This document shows, piece after piece, positions 1-11,544 of a stretch of DNA of 64,000 bases. Below the pieces are notes generated by a model. That model saw only the letters and a program-made list of their open reading frames with translations. It did not search any database and was not told the origin of the DNA. The position numbers and the translations under genes were made by a program. The DNA lies in NCBI GenBank assembly GCA_007922305.1, contig ML677351.1, positions 16,149,119 to 16,213,118 of the forward strand, written 5' to 3'. The number at the start of each line of letters is the position of its first letter. The stretch's first letter is position 1. This stretch comes from Dermatemys mawii. Its lineage: Eukaryota; Chordata; Testudines; Dermatemydidae.

Positions 1-1164
1 CTGCCTATTCTCCTCAAGTAGATTCAGGGAAGCAGCAGGAAACAGGAACCTCCCTGAGAAGCTGGTGTTAATCAGTCCAGGCTCCTGGGACTGCTAGAGA
101 GGTACATAAGAGGTTCCTCCTCCTCTCTCTCCCTGCAGCTCCTGCAGCTTTCTGTTATTCCCTTTCACCTTTTCTCCAACCTCCCTCTTATGTCTCTTGT
201 GTCCTCCTTCCTCCAGCATAGCACTCCACCATCTCTGTGCATCTAGAGCACAGAGAATACATATGCACCAGCAGTAGACACAATTTTCTATACTCTGGGT
301 CCTACTGGTGCTCCCCTCCCCTCTGTCTGGCACCTAAGGCCAGCCCTGATATAACACTTCTAATCAAAGTAGTAACAGTGCATAAAAAATGTTGTTACTG
401 ACATAAAAACTGTGGTCCTACTTGAATTATATCAATCCATTCTTGTCTCCAGGTACATTTTTAGGTTTTCCAGTCATTTTACACTTCATTGCTGTAATTA
501 TGTCACCTTTTCCTAGTGAGATTAAACATCCCCCCATGAGTATAATCTCATTTTGCTGAAAGAGAAATGTGCATTCCATCTTTTCATTAATTATGTTGGA
601 GCAGCTGGCGACTACTAATTTTTTATGTATTACTAGCCTATTGCATGAACTCTGCCTTTGTCATTTCTTCCGCTAATGTGAAAGGTCTAAGTGATTCATA
701 AGCTAAATGGTGCTGGTAGTTTATCATAACAAAATCTAATTGCATCGTGCTATTATTTTAAATGATGTTTTCTCAACAAATTAGCATTAACTTCCTCTAC
801 TGCCCTTATTATATATTTCTAGAAATAGAAAATTCAAATTGCATGTCTCTCTTCTAGGCAGACTGACACTGAAAATAAACAAGCAAATTTTTTCTGATGC
901 TTGACATATTATGTAGATAAAATTTTCAGCAGTCAGTAGTTCTAGTTAATAGATATCTAGATGAAGTACTCAGGAACAGTCTTGATAGGGTGTTAGGCTA
1001 ACAAGATTATGTGTTTTTTAATTCTATTAGTATGCTGCTTGTGGGTTTGGTTTCACAACACTGAGTGTGCAGAATTAACTTTTTGTAGTATAACAAGTGC
1101 CTTGATTTAATATGAATGGAATTTTAAAGATCCAGATAAAACTCCGAGATTATTGTTCAGGACT
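1..1164. other. Unique A+T-rich sequence, no gene seen
   Basis: No coding region or complete repeat is recognised. Positions 110-215 are a C/T-rich stretch with an open frame on the - strand (94-333) that looks like chance low-complexity reading, not a gene. The rest is ordinary A+T-rich DNA. Confidence 0.6.
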
Positions 1165-2066
1165 CACGAAGGCAGGGTGAGGTTCCAGAGGACTAGAGAA
1201 GAGCAAACATAGTACTCATGTTTAAAAGGTGTGCAGGGGAGAGGGAGGCGGGAGGAAAAAGGACTCAGGGACTTATAGACTAGCTAGTCTAACTTTAATA
1301 CTTGGAAAGATACTGTGAAATTTTCTACACTTGTGGCAGGGTGCAGGGTACCATGCCGCAGGGAAAACAGGATGTGTCCACACTCACTGTGGTGTGGTAG
1401 GTTTAAGATTAGCAGCTGTGTTAGTCTGTATCCGTAAATAAGACGATGGAGACTTGTGGCACCTTAGAGACTAACCAATTTATTTCAGCTTTCATGGGCT
1501 ATGCTGAAATAAACTGGTTAGTCTCTAAGGTGCCACAAGTCTCCATCTTATTTGTGGTGTGGTAGTTACACCTGGCAGTGAAAAGATCTAGCAGTGGGAA
1601 GCAGAAGTGATATCTTGATTTTAGTACGGCTTTTAACAGAATCCCTTGTGACAGTCTCATAAGCAAACTAGGGAAAGGTGGTTTAGATTAAATTACTATA
1701 AGGTGAGTGTATAGTTCATTGAAAAATCATTCTCAAAGAGTAGTTATCAATAGTTCACTGCCAAACTGGGAGGACATATCAAGTAGGGTCCTGCAGGGGT
1801 CTGTCATGGGTCTGGTAGTAGTCAATATTTTGTCCAATGACTGGAATAATTGTGTGGAGAGTGTTCTTATAAAATTTGCAGATGCCACTAATCTGGAGGG
1901 AGATGGATTGCAAGAATTTTGAAGATAGAATTATAAATCAAAAGGACCTTGATAAATTGGAGAATTGGTCTGAAATCAACAAAATGAAATTCATCAAGAA
2001 TAAGAGCAAAAATACTACACTTTGTGAGGAAAAAACAAATGCGCAGCTACAGCATGTGGAATAAAC
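1165..2066 (+). mobile_element. Degenerate CR1 LINE, reverse-transcriptase region, split by a PLE
   Basis: A + strand CR1-type LINE remnant. Translation gives pieces typical of the CR1 ORF2 reverse transcriptase: a NYR-like stretch near 1275-1300, a palm-like stretch (DFSTAFNRIP) near 1617-1645, a region ending in a QGS-type motif near 1793-1806, and FADATNLEG near 1876, the decayed form of the catalytic FADD box (second Asp replaced). Frames change several times and stops intervene, so it is dead. It lacks both ends and has an internal deletion around the PLE insertion at 1401-1552. The recognisable homology fades after about 2065. The family call rests on familiarity with turtle and bird CR1 sequences, not on a search. 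Confidence 0.75.
1388..1565. mobile_element. Palindromic mini Penelope-like element with 13-bp target duplication
   Basis: The 13-mer TGTGGTGTGGTAG occurs at 1388-1400 and again at 1553-1565 and brackets a 152-bp insertion. The insertion starts with a PLE terminal-repeat head (AGATTAGCAGCTGTGTTAGT, near 1406). It then becomes a hairpin: arm 1436-1489, loop 1490-1502, arm 1503-1553. The arms differ by one base and a 3-bp indel. It sits inside the degenerate CR1 LINE. No coding capacity remains. The head is shared with the copies at 22.9, 25.2, 33.5 and 58.6 kb. Confidence 0.85.
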
Positions 2067-2089
2067 GGTCTTTCAATATGAGATTGATC

Positions 2090-2153
2090 AAGATTCAAAT
2101 CCACAACATTCAGGACTGTGGTTGAGTGCTTTAATTACTGAGCCCCTGCACCT
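2090..2153 (-). repeat. tRNA-like SINE fragment
   Basis: On the - strand the segment reads like a degenerate tRNA-derived promoter: an A-box-like GGGGCTCAGTAATTAAAGCA and, about 30 bases on, a B-box-like GGATTTGAATC. No amino-acid identity is assigned. More likely an old SINE/MIR-like fragment than a functional tRNA gene, because stems are imperfect and no mature 3' end is seen. Confidence 0.4.
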
Positions 2154-2165
2154 TGTTTGAGAAGA

Positions 2166-4983
2166 AAATGATTGTGCCTCCAATCAAGGCTATTCAAAAA
2201 AGAATAAGACAACTACTGATTTTTCCCCCTTTTTTGCTTTTGAATGTTACATAATTTCTTACTTCTTTAAAGCATGCTTTGATCTGTGTTTTTTCCACAC
2301 TTCATATTGTTAATAGGACTTCTGAACTTTTTCTAAAAAGCAGAGTGGGCAAATTGACTTGGATAAAAAAATTGGCCTCATTTTTGCCAGAACTTTAACA
2401 TGAATGCCCATTTTTAGGGTGTATAAGTTACTTCTTGAACTCCATCCATCATCTATAAGTTTATCATCATGAAGTTTCGTATAGTATAATGGCTGCCTAC
2501 ATTCTACAGGAATCTTATTTGAGAAAGGAAATACAATTTGGTGAAAAATAAAACAGAGCTTTTATCAATAGTCCATCCAAAGTATTTTGAGTTTCTTTAT
2601 TAGTTCTTTATTTATTACTCACTCAAATCATATGTGGCTTTGCATCACCTGGGCCCTCCTGCCAAAGGAGGTGGTATGTATGTGTAAAAGCACCACCAAC
2701 ACTGATGAAAGTTGAATCAGAATTAAGCCTTATATTTGATTTTCAATGCACTATTATAAAACAATTATCCTATCACTTACATTTTGTATGGCATAGTAAC
2801 GTGACCGTGGAATATAGTAATAATTAGCCAGACCTTTTCTGATAAGCTGTCGTTGCGGTATCATACAGCTTCTGCATTAGAATATAGAAAATGAAATAAA
2901 TCTATTACATATTTTTCAGAAAACCACTTTACTGTAATGAAACTCTAGTTCTAACAAATAGTCACTGAAACTCACTATGTTGCCAAGTAGAATTCTGGAT
3001 AAAAGCATTGACAAGATAATAGGTCTTAAATCTTAAATTTTCACTTCTATTATTGTGGACACTTAAAGTGCACATGCACTTACCTTTCCAACATTTACTT
3101 ACATTGTGATGAATAGATTATTTTAGAACTATAGAAGAATGGTAATGTATTAACATTTCTTACAAGATATTTATGGTATGTTAAAACTATACTTTTTATA
3201 AGAAAGATTGAATATTTTCCTTTTATGTGATGAATATTCCGTACAAATGAGTGGGTTACATTTTTGTAATGATTTCTCATCAGACACCTTCCACAAAATT
3301 TATCATGACAGGCTTCTCTAACTTTCAGAATATGGCAACAAGGTTTTTCAATTGGTATTTTTTTAAAAAAATCTTTGCAAATCTTCATGTGCCCTTTCTA
3401 GGAGGAAGGAAGGATGTGATAGAATTGCTACAACTTTTTCTTTCTCCTTCCTTTCATAGAAAGACATATTTCACTAGCAACAATTCATTTCATTTGAATG
3501 CCTCATTCGTGACACTCCCCTATATAATATCAGTGATGTTTATATACTCTAAATATTCTACAGCAATATCATTAAAAACCGCATTTTTTTCTGCTTAGCA
3601 TCTTGATTATACATATTAACGTGTCCTATGGAGACAGTTTTTTTTCAACATCAGGTAAAAGAATTTCAGTATTATAAGTAATACTTTCATCTATTCTTTT
3701 GAATTTATATACAAAACAAACTTACACAAAAATCACCACCCTGTAGCATAATTAACATAGCTGACCAATAGTCAAAGCATCAAAAATTATTCTTCCTTCA
3801 AAACCTTATCTGAAACTTCTCAAGCATGCCTACAATGTCTGTAGTTTCTTTGGACCAATTTTTGATGTTTTTACTCCACTTCTACTGAGGCAATCAATCA
3901 ACGATTCCAACTGCAGTAAATACAACTAGCTGTGTTTTGGGGTTTTTGTCTATTTAATTTCTACAGATTTATTGTTTTTTGTCTAAAACTTTTTTGTATG
4001 CCAGTTTAGAAAAGATGTTCCTAAGTGCTTTCTTTATATATATTTGGTTAAGAGTTGTGTGAATATGCAATCAGTGTTTAATTTTTCAAAAGACAACCCT
4101 CTAGATGTTTATAACAAAACCAGTAATGACTCAGAGTTCTCACATACTATAAAGCCTTAAGCCACATCTTTGCTACAATGAGTAAATCAGAATCTCATTT
4201 TCAATATAATACTGCCAAATAGACAGCACATTCCTCAGAACTCCATAAATTGCAGCACAGTGCCACAAAAAAGTGTCCTCATTGAGTATTTTATCATCCA
4301 TTTACAATTGACAAAGAACTAAACAATATTTAAGTGTGTTGTACAATTATGGATGCAACAGACATAGCATTTATTATATATGGAGCCTTAACCTTTCACT
4401 CATGAGGGAGGGAGGGAAGGTAGGGAGTGGGCAGAGAAAAAAAGACTGAAGCTACATCCAAACCTGGAAAAAAGTACAATGAACAGTGTGGGAGAGGAGA
4501 AACAAATCCATAAGCCAAAAAAGGCTCCTACAAAAAGCTTCTTACTGTGCAGGGTGTGTGCACCATGGTAAAAAGTCTCCTTCAAGTGGACTTTGCATCC
4601 CACCTCACTTTTAGCACAGAGTGGAGAAGGTATAGATCAGTCAGGTGTCTGCTATTCACTGTACGGATTCACTGGATCAAAACTGCATATAATAGGGAGC
4701 TGGAAGCTCATGGTAGCATGTACTGAAGAAGCAGGATCCACTGCACTCCATGTCCTGTACTAGCTCTGCAGCTCAGCTACTCTGAACTCTAGTAAGAACT
4801 GATATTTCAGTCTCTTCAGCTGCATGACACCTTTTGAGGAGCAAAATTCCTTTGTAAATTTTGTTTCCTTCCCTAGCATTAGGCTTTGTGTGAAATGTGA
4901 ACAAAAATAACTCTACCTGTACAATTACATCTTTCTCTTAAAATGTCTGCTGGTGCTTATCCATTTTTTGACACTTTTTAAAC
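2166..4983. other. Unique A+T-rich sequence, no gene seen
   Basis: Several open frames of 67-115 codons occur here (for example 3251-3598 + and 3095-3388 -). They overlap on opposite strands, are rich in Phe, Ile and Lys, and show no recognisable domain. I see no gene, RNA gene or clear repeat. Confidence 0.55.
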
Positions 4984-5470
4984 ATAAGAACATAAGAACG
5001 GACATACTGGATCAGACCAAAAGTCCATGTAGCCCAGCATCCTGTCTTCCAAGAGTGGCCAATGCCAGAAGCTTCAGAGGGAATGAACAGGTAATTGTCA
5101 GGTCATCCATTCCCAGTCCTTTTTTTTAAACCATGTTATAGTCATGGCCTTCAGAACATCCTCTGGCAAAGAGTTCCACAGGCAGACTGTGCATTGTGTG
5201 AAAAAATATTTCCTTTTGTTTGTTTTAAATCTGCTGCCTATTAATTTTATTTGGTGACCCCCTAGTAAATAACACTTACTTACTTTCTCCATTCCAGTCA
5301 TGATTTTATAGACCTCTATCATATCCCCCCTTAGTCATCTCTTTTCTAAGCTGAAAAGTCCCAGTCTTATTAATATCTTTTTATATGGAAGCTGTCCATA
5401 CCCCTACTAATTTTTGTTGCCCTTTCCTGAACCGTTCCAGTATTTCCTCTTCATAGTTACACTTCTCTCT
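4984..5470 (-). mobile_element. CR1-type LINE 3' part
   Basis: Read on the - strand this is the C-terminal end of a CR1/L2-type ORF2 and its 3' tail. The - frame 5322-5098 contains KYFFTQCTVCLWNSLPEDV, the usual C-terminal pattern (RxxFFxxR...WNSLPxxVV) of these LINEs. The 3' end on the - strand is a short repeat of the form GTTCTTATGTTCTTATGTT (4984-5000), typical for a CR1 microsatellite tail. Strongly 5' truncated and frame-broken. Confidence 0.75.
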
Positions 5471-8384
5471 TACCCACATCTTGTCCATTTCTTCCTTCAT
5501 TTTGTCCACGAGTATTTTCTCCTGTCATCCTAGTTTCTCAATACCTCTTCTGCCCATCTCTCTACTTGCTCCTTCAACCTTTCTGATGCCTGACCTTCCT
5601 TATATACCTTCCTTCTGCCTTATCGTTAAGTCTGTGCCGCCTTCAACTCTTGTTTCAAATGTTTTGTATATCCTCAGAAAATGGTGGGGAAACTCACTGA
5701 CTGGGTGAAATAGAATAAAACCTCCAACAACTGTTCAGTTGAAGACCCTTGCTTCAGGGTTAGCTTTATTTTCAAACATTAGTTCCAAAACAAAAGTAAA
5801 TATTCTCAAATGCTGAGTAGCCAAGGCTTCCCCCCAAAGTTCTGTTAGCTGGGAGAGGATAGGCAATTGCCATGCTGCCAATTCTTGTCAATTTATCACA
5901 AATCTCATGAAGAGTATGTGTATGGAGGGTTGTTTAGTTTGTTTGACTTAAACTATAGTTCCTGGGTTCAAATGATTTTAAAAAAATAAATAAAGCCACA
6001 ATTAAGTAAAGAAAGTAAATTTTTATACATCCTTGTTATGGTGAAAACATAATACTCAAATGTTCCAACAGCAGAGGTCAAAAGACCAAAATGTGGGGGA
6101 GGTTTTTTGTTTTGTTTTTTTTCAAAATCTTGTGGCTTGGCAGTACTAGAGAGGACACACTCTTCTCCTTTACTATCCCTTTCTAGGTTTTGTGAAGAGA
6201 CTAAAATTAGAGCTTCAGTAACCCGGGGACTTGACTGACTGCTGTCCTGGCCTACGAGGCAGGAAGCCCTTGATCTGGCTTCCTGTTGGTTACATTCTTG
6301 CTCCTTGTCATGTGCTCCTACAGAGACTCCAGTTTTAAAGGATTCAGGGTCTATAAACAGGCATACTGGGGTGTTCACATGAACCCCAATGCCTAGTGTT
6401 GTGCTTACACTCCTTCATCCTTGCCACATCATCTCTTGCTTCCACCTGTCTATCCAACTCCTGCCAATCTAAAACTCATATCGTAAGTTAACAACCCAAT
6501 AAAACAAACAGAAGCACAAACCATTACAAAAGTTGTTTTTTCTCTAAATCAAAGCAAAACTGCATGGCAGTACCATCCGCTGACACTGAGAGTTGTATGT
6601 TAGAACTGAGCTTCTTGAAATCATCCAGTAATTGTTATACGATTTTGAGGAGAAGCAGAAAATGCCCATCATACCTTATTATTTCTTTATTTTCCACCTT
6701 ATCCCACCACATATGTGTAGAGAGCAGTAGAATGATATGTGTATAACACAGATGCAATACCTGGACACTAAACGTATTTATTCCCTTGTGCTCTCTGGAG
6801 ATGATATACTGAATGAAAAACAGTGCAGAAGACAATTCAGTTGTCTAAGCTGCTGGCTGACACAATGCAAGGTTGAGGTAAGAGATGTTTAATTGATCCA
6901 GGAAAAGCAGCACCAAAACTCTTTCATTATGCTCCCATGGAAGAAAATACAAGAAATGGAGTGGGCGAGGGGAGAAGGAGAGGGGAAGAGAAAGAGAGGC
7001 AAACTAAAAAACCTGCCATATAAAGATGAGAAAACCAACAACCTGTATTTGTCAAAAATGCACGAGGAGCTGAAACAGAGGTCTCAGCTAATTGATAGCA
7101 AGAGGCTATTAAATACTATGGTAGGAAAGAACACATAAATATACCAGCTAATTGAACTACCATCAACAGAGGATTCAAGTAAGTAATTTAAAGTGTGGTT
7201 CTCCTCGCACTAAATTTTAAAGCAAAATGACTCTATTCAAAACTTTAGGCATTTGATAACAAGATGAGGGGGAACCTTCAGGAACATACATAATAGGAAA
7301 GCTTGAAGTTGAATACATACCTTCCAAATGAGTGAAGAGTCTCTCCAGATAAGAAGTTACTTAATATAATCAATTTTCAATGTACAAGAGAGAGAAGTTA
7401 GGGTAAGAAGAAATTCAAAAATATTTACACCAGCTAAGATATGGCCCATTTTCTCTAGTAGCATTAAAGTTGAGATGTAGCACAATAAATGTTTCACTTC
7501 TCTAAAACCTGTGGAAACAACCATCATTTCTCTGTTTCCAGCAGAATATTGAGAAAACTTTAACATTACTTTGAACCATCTATGATTTTTTCCTAGATGT
7601 ACTTCATTGTAAAGGATGCATATGATTCACCTTGTAAAGTTTCCTTTAACTTTTTTACTGGGTGGTTAGGTATTAAGTTAGGACCAGGTATTCTATGTTC
7701 TTAAAATGGAGAATACAGCTTGATATCTTCCCTAGAGGTAATAGAAAGATGGGTGAAAACTTTTAATGAGCACTGTATGGCTAATAAGGAGAAATTCCCT
7801 CTTAGGTAAAAGTTAATAAATAAGGGAAAGAAAATGGCTTTAAAAAGGCATTATCTGGGTTACTCCAATCTGTGTTTCCATGGAAATAGAAATAAAAAAA
7901 AATCGCTTGGCAGCTGGTAGGCAGGCAGCAGCTGACGACTCTTACCACCAGATTTTAGCAATTGACTTTTAGAGGCTAGCTCCAACAGCCAACTTGCAAA
8001 AACAAGCACAAAGACTTTAGGACAAGGCTGGCTGCTATCATATGTACTACTTCAAAATGGAAGAGGGGGTTGTGATGTGGAAAAATTGTTTTATTTAGAA
8101 AAATGTTTACATTTCTCCATTGGCTACTGTTACTTGGGCATTTGTTTCAATCTAAAAATGTAGCCAATGAGTGCAGATATATAATTGCTTGTCTTGCCAT
8201 GTGTTGTGTATGTATTCATGTATATACTTAATGAAAGGGATAGGTATATATCGACTATGTCTTACTTTGTATGCAAACACTCAACAGCTTACAACAAAAT
8301 ATAAGATTACACCAAGTAAATTTGGGACAGAAATAAACCACACGATGGTTAAAATGGTTTTATTAAGCAAAACTTAATTTCATA
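5471..8384. other. Mostly unique sequence, no gene seen
   Basis: 5475-5650 is pyrimidine-rich. A 136-codon open frame on the - strand (5968-6378) has no recognised domain. Purine-rich sequence occurs near 6945-7000. No supported gene or repeat boundary was found. Confidence 0.5.
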
Positions 8385-9290
8385 TAATCATAGAAGATTA
8401 GGATTGGAAGAAACCTCAGGAGGTCATCTAGTCCAACCCCCTGCTCAAAGCAGGACCAACCCTAACTAAATTATCTCAGCCAGGGCTTTGTTAAGACACG
8501 CCTTAAAAACCTCTAAGGATGGAGATTCTACTACTTCCCTGGGTAACCCATTCCAGTGTTTCACCACCCTTCTAGTGAAATAGTTTTTCCTAATATCTAA
8601 CCTAGACCTCCCCCACTGCAGCTTGAGACCATAGCTCCTTGTTCTGTCATCTGCTACCATTGAGAACAGCCTAGCTCCATCCTCTTTGGAACTCCCCTTC
8701 AGGGAGTTGAAGGCTGCTATTAAATCTCCATCACTCTTCTGCAGATTAAATAAAACCAGTTTCCTCAGCCTCTCCTTGTAAGTCATGTGTCCCAGCCCCC
8801 TAATCATTTTTTGCCCTCCACTGAACTCTGTCAAATTTGTCCCGGAACTGGATGCTATACTCCAGGTGTGGCTTCACCATTGATGAATAGAGGGAAATAA
8901 TCACTTTCCCCAATCTGCTGGCACTGCTCCTACTAATGAAACCCAATATGCTGTTAACCTTCTTGGCAACAAGGGCACACTTTTGGCTCATATCCAGCTT
9001 CTCATCCACTGTGATCCCCAGGTCCTTTTCTGCAGAACTGCTGCTTAGTCAGTTGGTTCCTAGCCTGTAGCAGTTCACAGAATTCTTCCTTCCTAAGTGC
9101 AGGACTCTGCACTTGCCCTTGTTGAACCTCATCAGATTTTTTTGTCCCAATCCTCCAATTTGTCTAAATCACCCTGGACCCTATCCCTCCCCTCTAGCAT
9201 ATACACCTCTCTCCCAAGTTTAGTGTCATCCGTGAACTTGCTGAGGGTGCAATCCATCCTATCATCCAGATCGTTAATGAAGATGTTGAA
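8385..9290 (-). mobile_element. CR1 LINE, 5' truncated, ORF2 C-terminal part
   Basis: A - strand CR1 copy of about 0.9 kb. The 3' end is at the left (imperfect ATCATAGAA tail at 8388-8396, then the conserved 3' UTR). Moving right, the - frames give the ORF2 C-terminus: [19 protein letters not shown] (within 8466-8834) and, after a frameshift, DEKLDMSQKCALVAKKVNS (within 8800-9009). The copy stops near 9290, where CR1 homology ends abruptly, as expected for 5' truncation. Same subfamily type as the copy at 61.6 kb. Confidence 0.88.
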
Positions 9291-10510
9291 TTTGTTTCAC
9301 ACAATAACTACTTAATGTCAGTATGAGCTAGAACAGCGTGGAGGTACTCAGGTATAAAAGGGGCATAAACCATGTAAACTGGGAGGTAGAATTCAGGCTG
9401 CTCTCTGGGAACTCATCAGGTTAGGAAGAGAATCATAAAAGGACTGGAGAAAATGCTGGGATACTCTGAGGAGCTATGCAGAAAGGGGGCAAAAGTAAAG
9501 CATTGTCAAAGACTAGCTTTCCATGGTGCCTGTGAATTTCCCAGTATTGGTCATAAACAGGTATAGACAGTCATCTTGTGGGTGCTAAAACTGCAAGCCT
9601 TTCTTAGAACTGCAGTTGTTACAGGGATGATTCTGGCCTCTTTCCTGATGCCACTGCCAATGAAGCCAATGTGGGACTTGCAAGCTGCTGTGAATCTGTA
9701 GATCAGTTCATCTGTAAAACACTCTCTTTCTCACCAGCATTTAGAATCTGAATTTTGGGACTATTGTTCAGATTAATGTGGAGCACAAAGTCACTCATCC
9801 ATTGTTTGCTGAATTTGGCCTATGTTACACCTTGCTTAGGTCACCCAGAACTGTGAGTCACCATGTTATAACTCTATCTCAGCAAGAATGAGCTTCTCCA
9901 AGCTACAAGTCAGCTCTCTGACACACTAGCTTGTCTGCCTTATTAGCAAACTCCTTAGAAGTCAGTCCAAACCTTGTCTTGCAGGTAACAATCAATGAAC
10001 CCTGAGTTCCCCAGAGATGCTTTTCTGTTGTGTTCAGTCCATCTCATGGGACTCTCACTGAAGTTATCAAATTTGCTGCCTCTAAAGAGACAGAACACAC
10101 ACCAGCCTGTTAGTTTGGCTGGGGATTTTAACATTCATATTAGTACATAGCCCTGAGATAGTTTTGTCATAAAACAAGAATAAGTTTAATAACAGAAAAG
10201 AGAGGTAAGTGATAATAAGTAAGAACAGAAGACACTGTTATGGTTACAAGTAAAACAAACCATGCTTTCAAGTGACTAAAATGTACAATCTTTTTAATGT
10301 AGGTTTCTCACCTGTATTGAACTCTGCCTCTAAGCCCTGCAGTTGAAAGATCCAACTTTCTCAGATTACAAGAGCTCTGTCCCCTTATTGCCATCCAGTG
10401 ATGGATGACAAAATGGCCTTTTACCACTGTTTTCATCTTCCCAAAGTTTTCAGAACCTGTTTCAAGAGGTAGGACGGCTTCTTCGGGGGGAGGCGTGCGA
10501 TTCAGTGTTC
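9291..10510. other. No gene seen; possible old repeat
   Basis: No coding region is supported. The sequence around 9820-10440 resembles dispersed middle-repetitive sarcopterygian or turtle sequence by style, but I cannot assign a family or boundaries. Confidence 0.4.
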
Positions 10511-11212
10511 ATCCCTGTAGTAGTGTGACAACTCACCCTGCGGCACCTCCTGCTGGTCGTCCAGGGAATTAGCTTTCCAGCCTCCGGAGTGACTTCTGCA
10601 GGACGGTGTCCTGCTGTCTGCTGGCCCCGTGTCTCTCCCTGGACCCCGGTGCCCTGTACCTGGTGTGCTGCCCCCTGGCAGTTCCCCCTCAGTCTCGCTG
10701 GGTCTCCCCTCCCTGGGGAACTCCCACCCACCATCCCCACCTTGCCTCAGCCTATGGGCTACTGCCAGTCACCATCAAGCCTCCATTCACTGGGGTTGAC
10801 TGCATTCTGTATAAACCAGTCATCATAGACAAGGACGTTTGGCCTGCTGCCTCTGACTACCCGTGGGCTGCCCCCTGCAACCTCAGTACCCCTTTTTGGG
10901 CATCTCCTAGGCCTTGCAGCCTGGGAGGGTTTCCAAGACAGAGCTCCCCAGCACCTCTAGCCTTCCTCCAGCCCTGCTCCATTCCAGGTACCCTGCTTAA
11001 TCTCCCCAGCAGCCAGGCCCATCTGCCTCTATAGCCAGAGGAGACTCTCTGAGCACCAAACTCTCAGCCCTTTCATCAGGGCCAGCTGGACCTTAATTGC
11101 CCCAGCCACAGCTGTGGCTGCTCCGCTTTAGCTGCTTTCACTTTTGCAGCCCTCCGCTGGGCCGCTTAACCCTTCTCCATTAGGAGTGGGGTAGCCACCC
11201 CGCTACAATCCC
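10511..11212. mobile_element. Solo LTR with perfect 5-bp target duplication
   Basis: The element spans 10516-11207 (692 bp). It begins TGTAG and ends CTACA, a perfect 5-bp terminal inverted repeat with the TG...CA ends of retroviral-type LTRs. It is flanked on both sides by ATCCC (10511-10515 and 11208-11212). It is clearly more G+C-rich than its surroundings. A TATAAA is present on the + strand near 10811, but no convincing AATAAA fixes the orientation, so strand is left open. No internal gag or pol sequence flanks it, hence a solo LTR from homologous recombination. Open frames inside it (10589-11034) are not considered genes. Gypsy and ERV origins are both possible. Confidence 0.85.
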
Positions 11213-11364
11213 CCATTGAGATTGTTAAGCAGTCATCATCCCCCACTTGTTGCCTGATGACTTTGTTTACCTGACTTGCAAATATGCTTTTTATTGCCTT
11301 TTGCCTCACCTTGCTTAATTTATACTGGGGACAATTAAGACGGGGAGACAATTCCTTAATCTAG

Positions 11365-11544
11365 GATTGTATGCAGTGTTGTTATAGCTGTGTCAGTCCC
11401 TGATATTATTGAGACAAGGTGGATGAGGTAATATCTTTTATTAGACCAACTTCTGTTGGTAAGAGAGACAAGCTTTTTGTGTGTTTGTCTCTCTCACAAA
11501 GGTATTACCTCACCCACCTTGTTTGTCCAGGATGGCAGGCAGTG
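11365..11544. mobile_element. Mini PLE of a second family with inverted end
   Basis: Element about 11379-11530, between imperfect 14-bp flanks (11365-11378 and 11531-11544, 11 of 14 identical, both ending GCAGTG). The left part carries a head of the type TTGTTATAGCTGTGTCAGTC and then a purine-rich GAGACAAGGTGGATGAGG. The right part repeats this inverted: 11414-11438 pairs with 11498-11522 over 25 bases with two mismatches. The same family recurs in longer form at 32.3 kb. No coding capacity. Confidence 0.7.

Noticed and set aside
3251..3598. 115-codon open frame as a host gene
   Set aside because: Overlaps another frame on the opposite strand, rich in Phe/Ser/Asn from A+T bias, no domain.
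5968..6378. 136-codon - strand frame as a gene
   Set aside because: No recognisable domain and a tail of low-complexity Phe/Ile; no splice or promoter context.
10589..11034. Overlapping open frames (79-142 codons) as a gene
   Set aside because: They lie wholly inside the solo LTR; their length is explained by high G+C, and they overlap in several frames.
11379..11530. Hammerhead motif in the second PLE family
   Set aside because: I could not find CUGANGA and GAAA flanking a stem in either strand here, unlike the first family.
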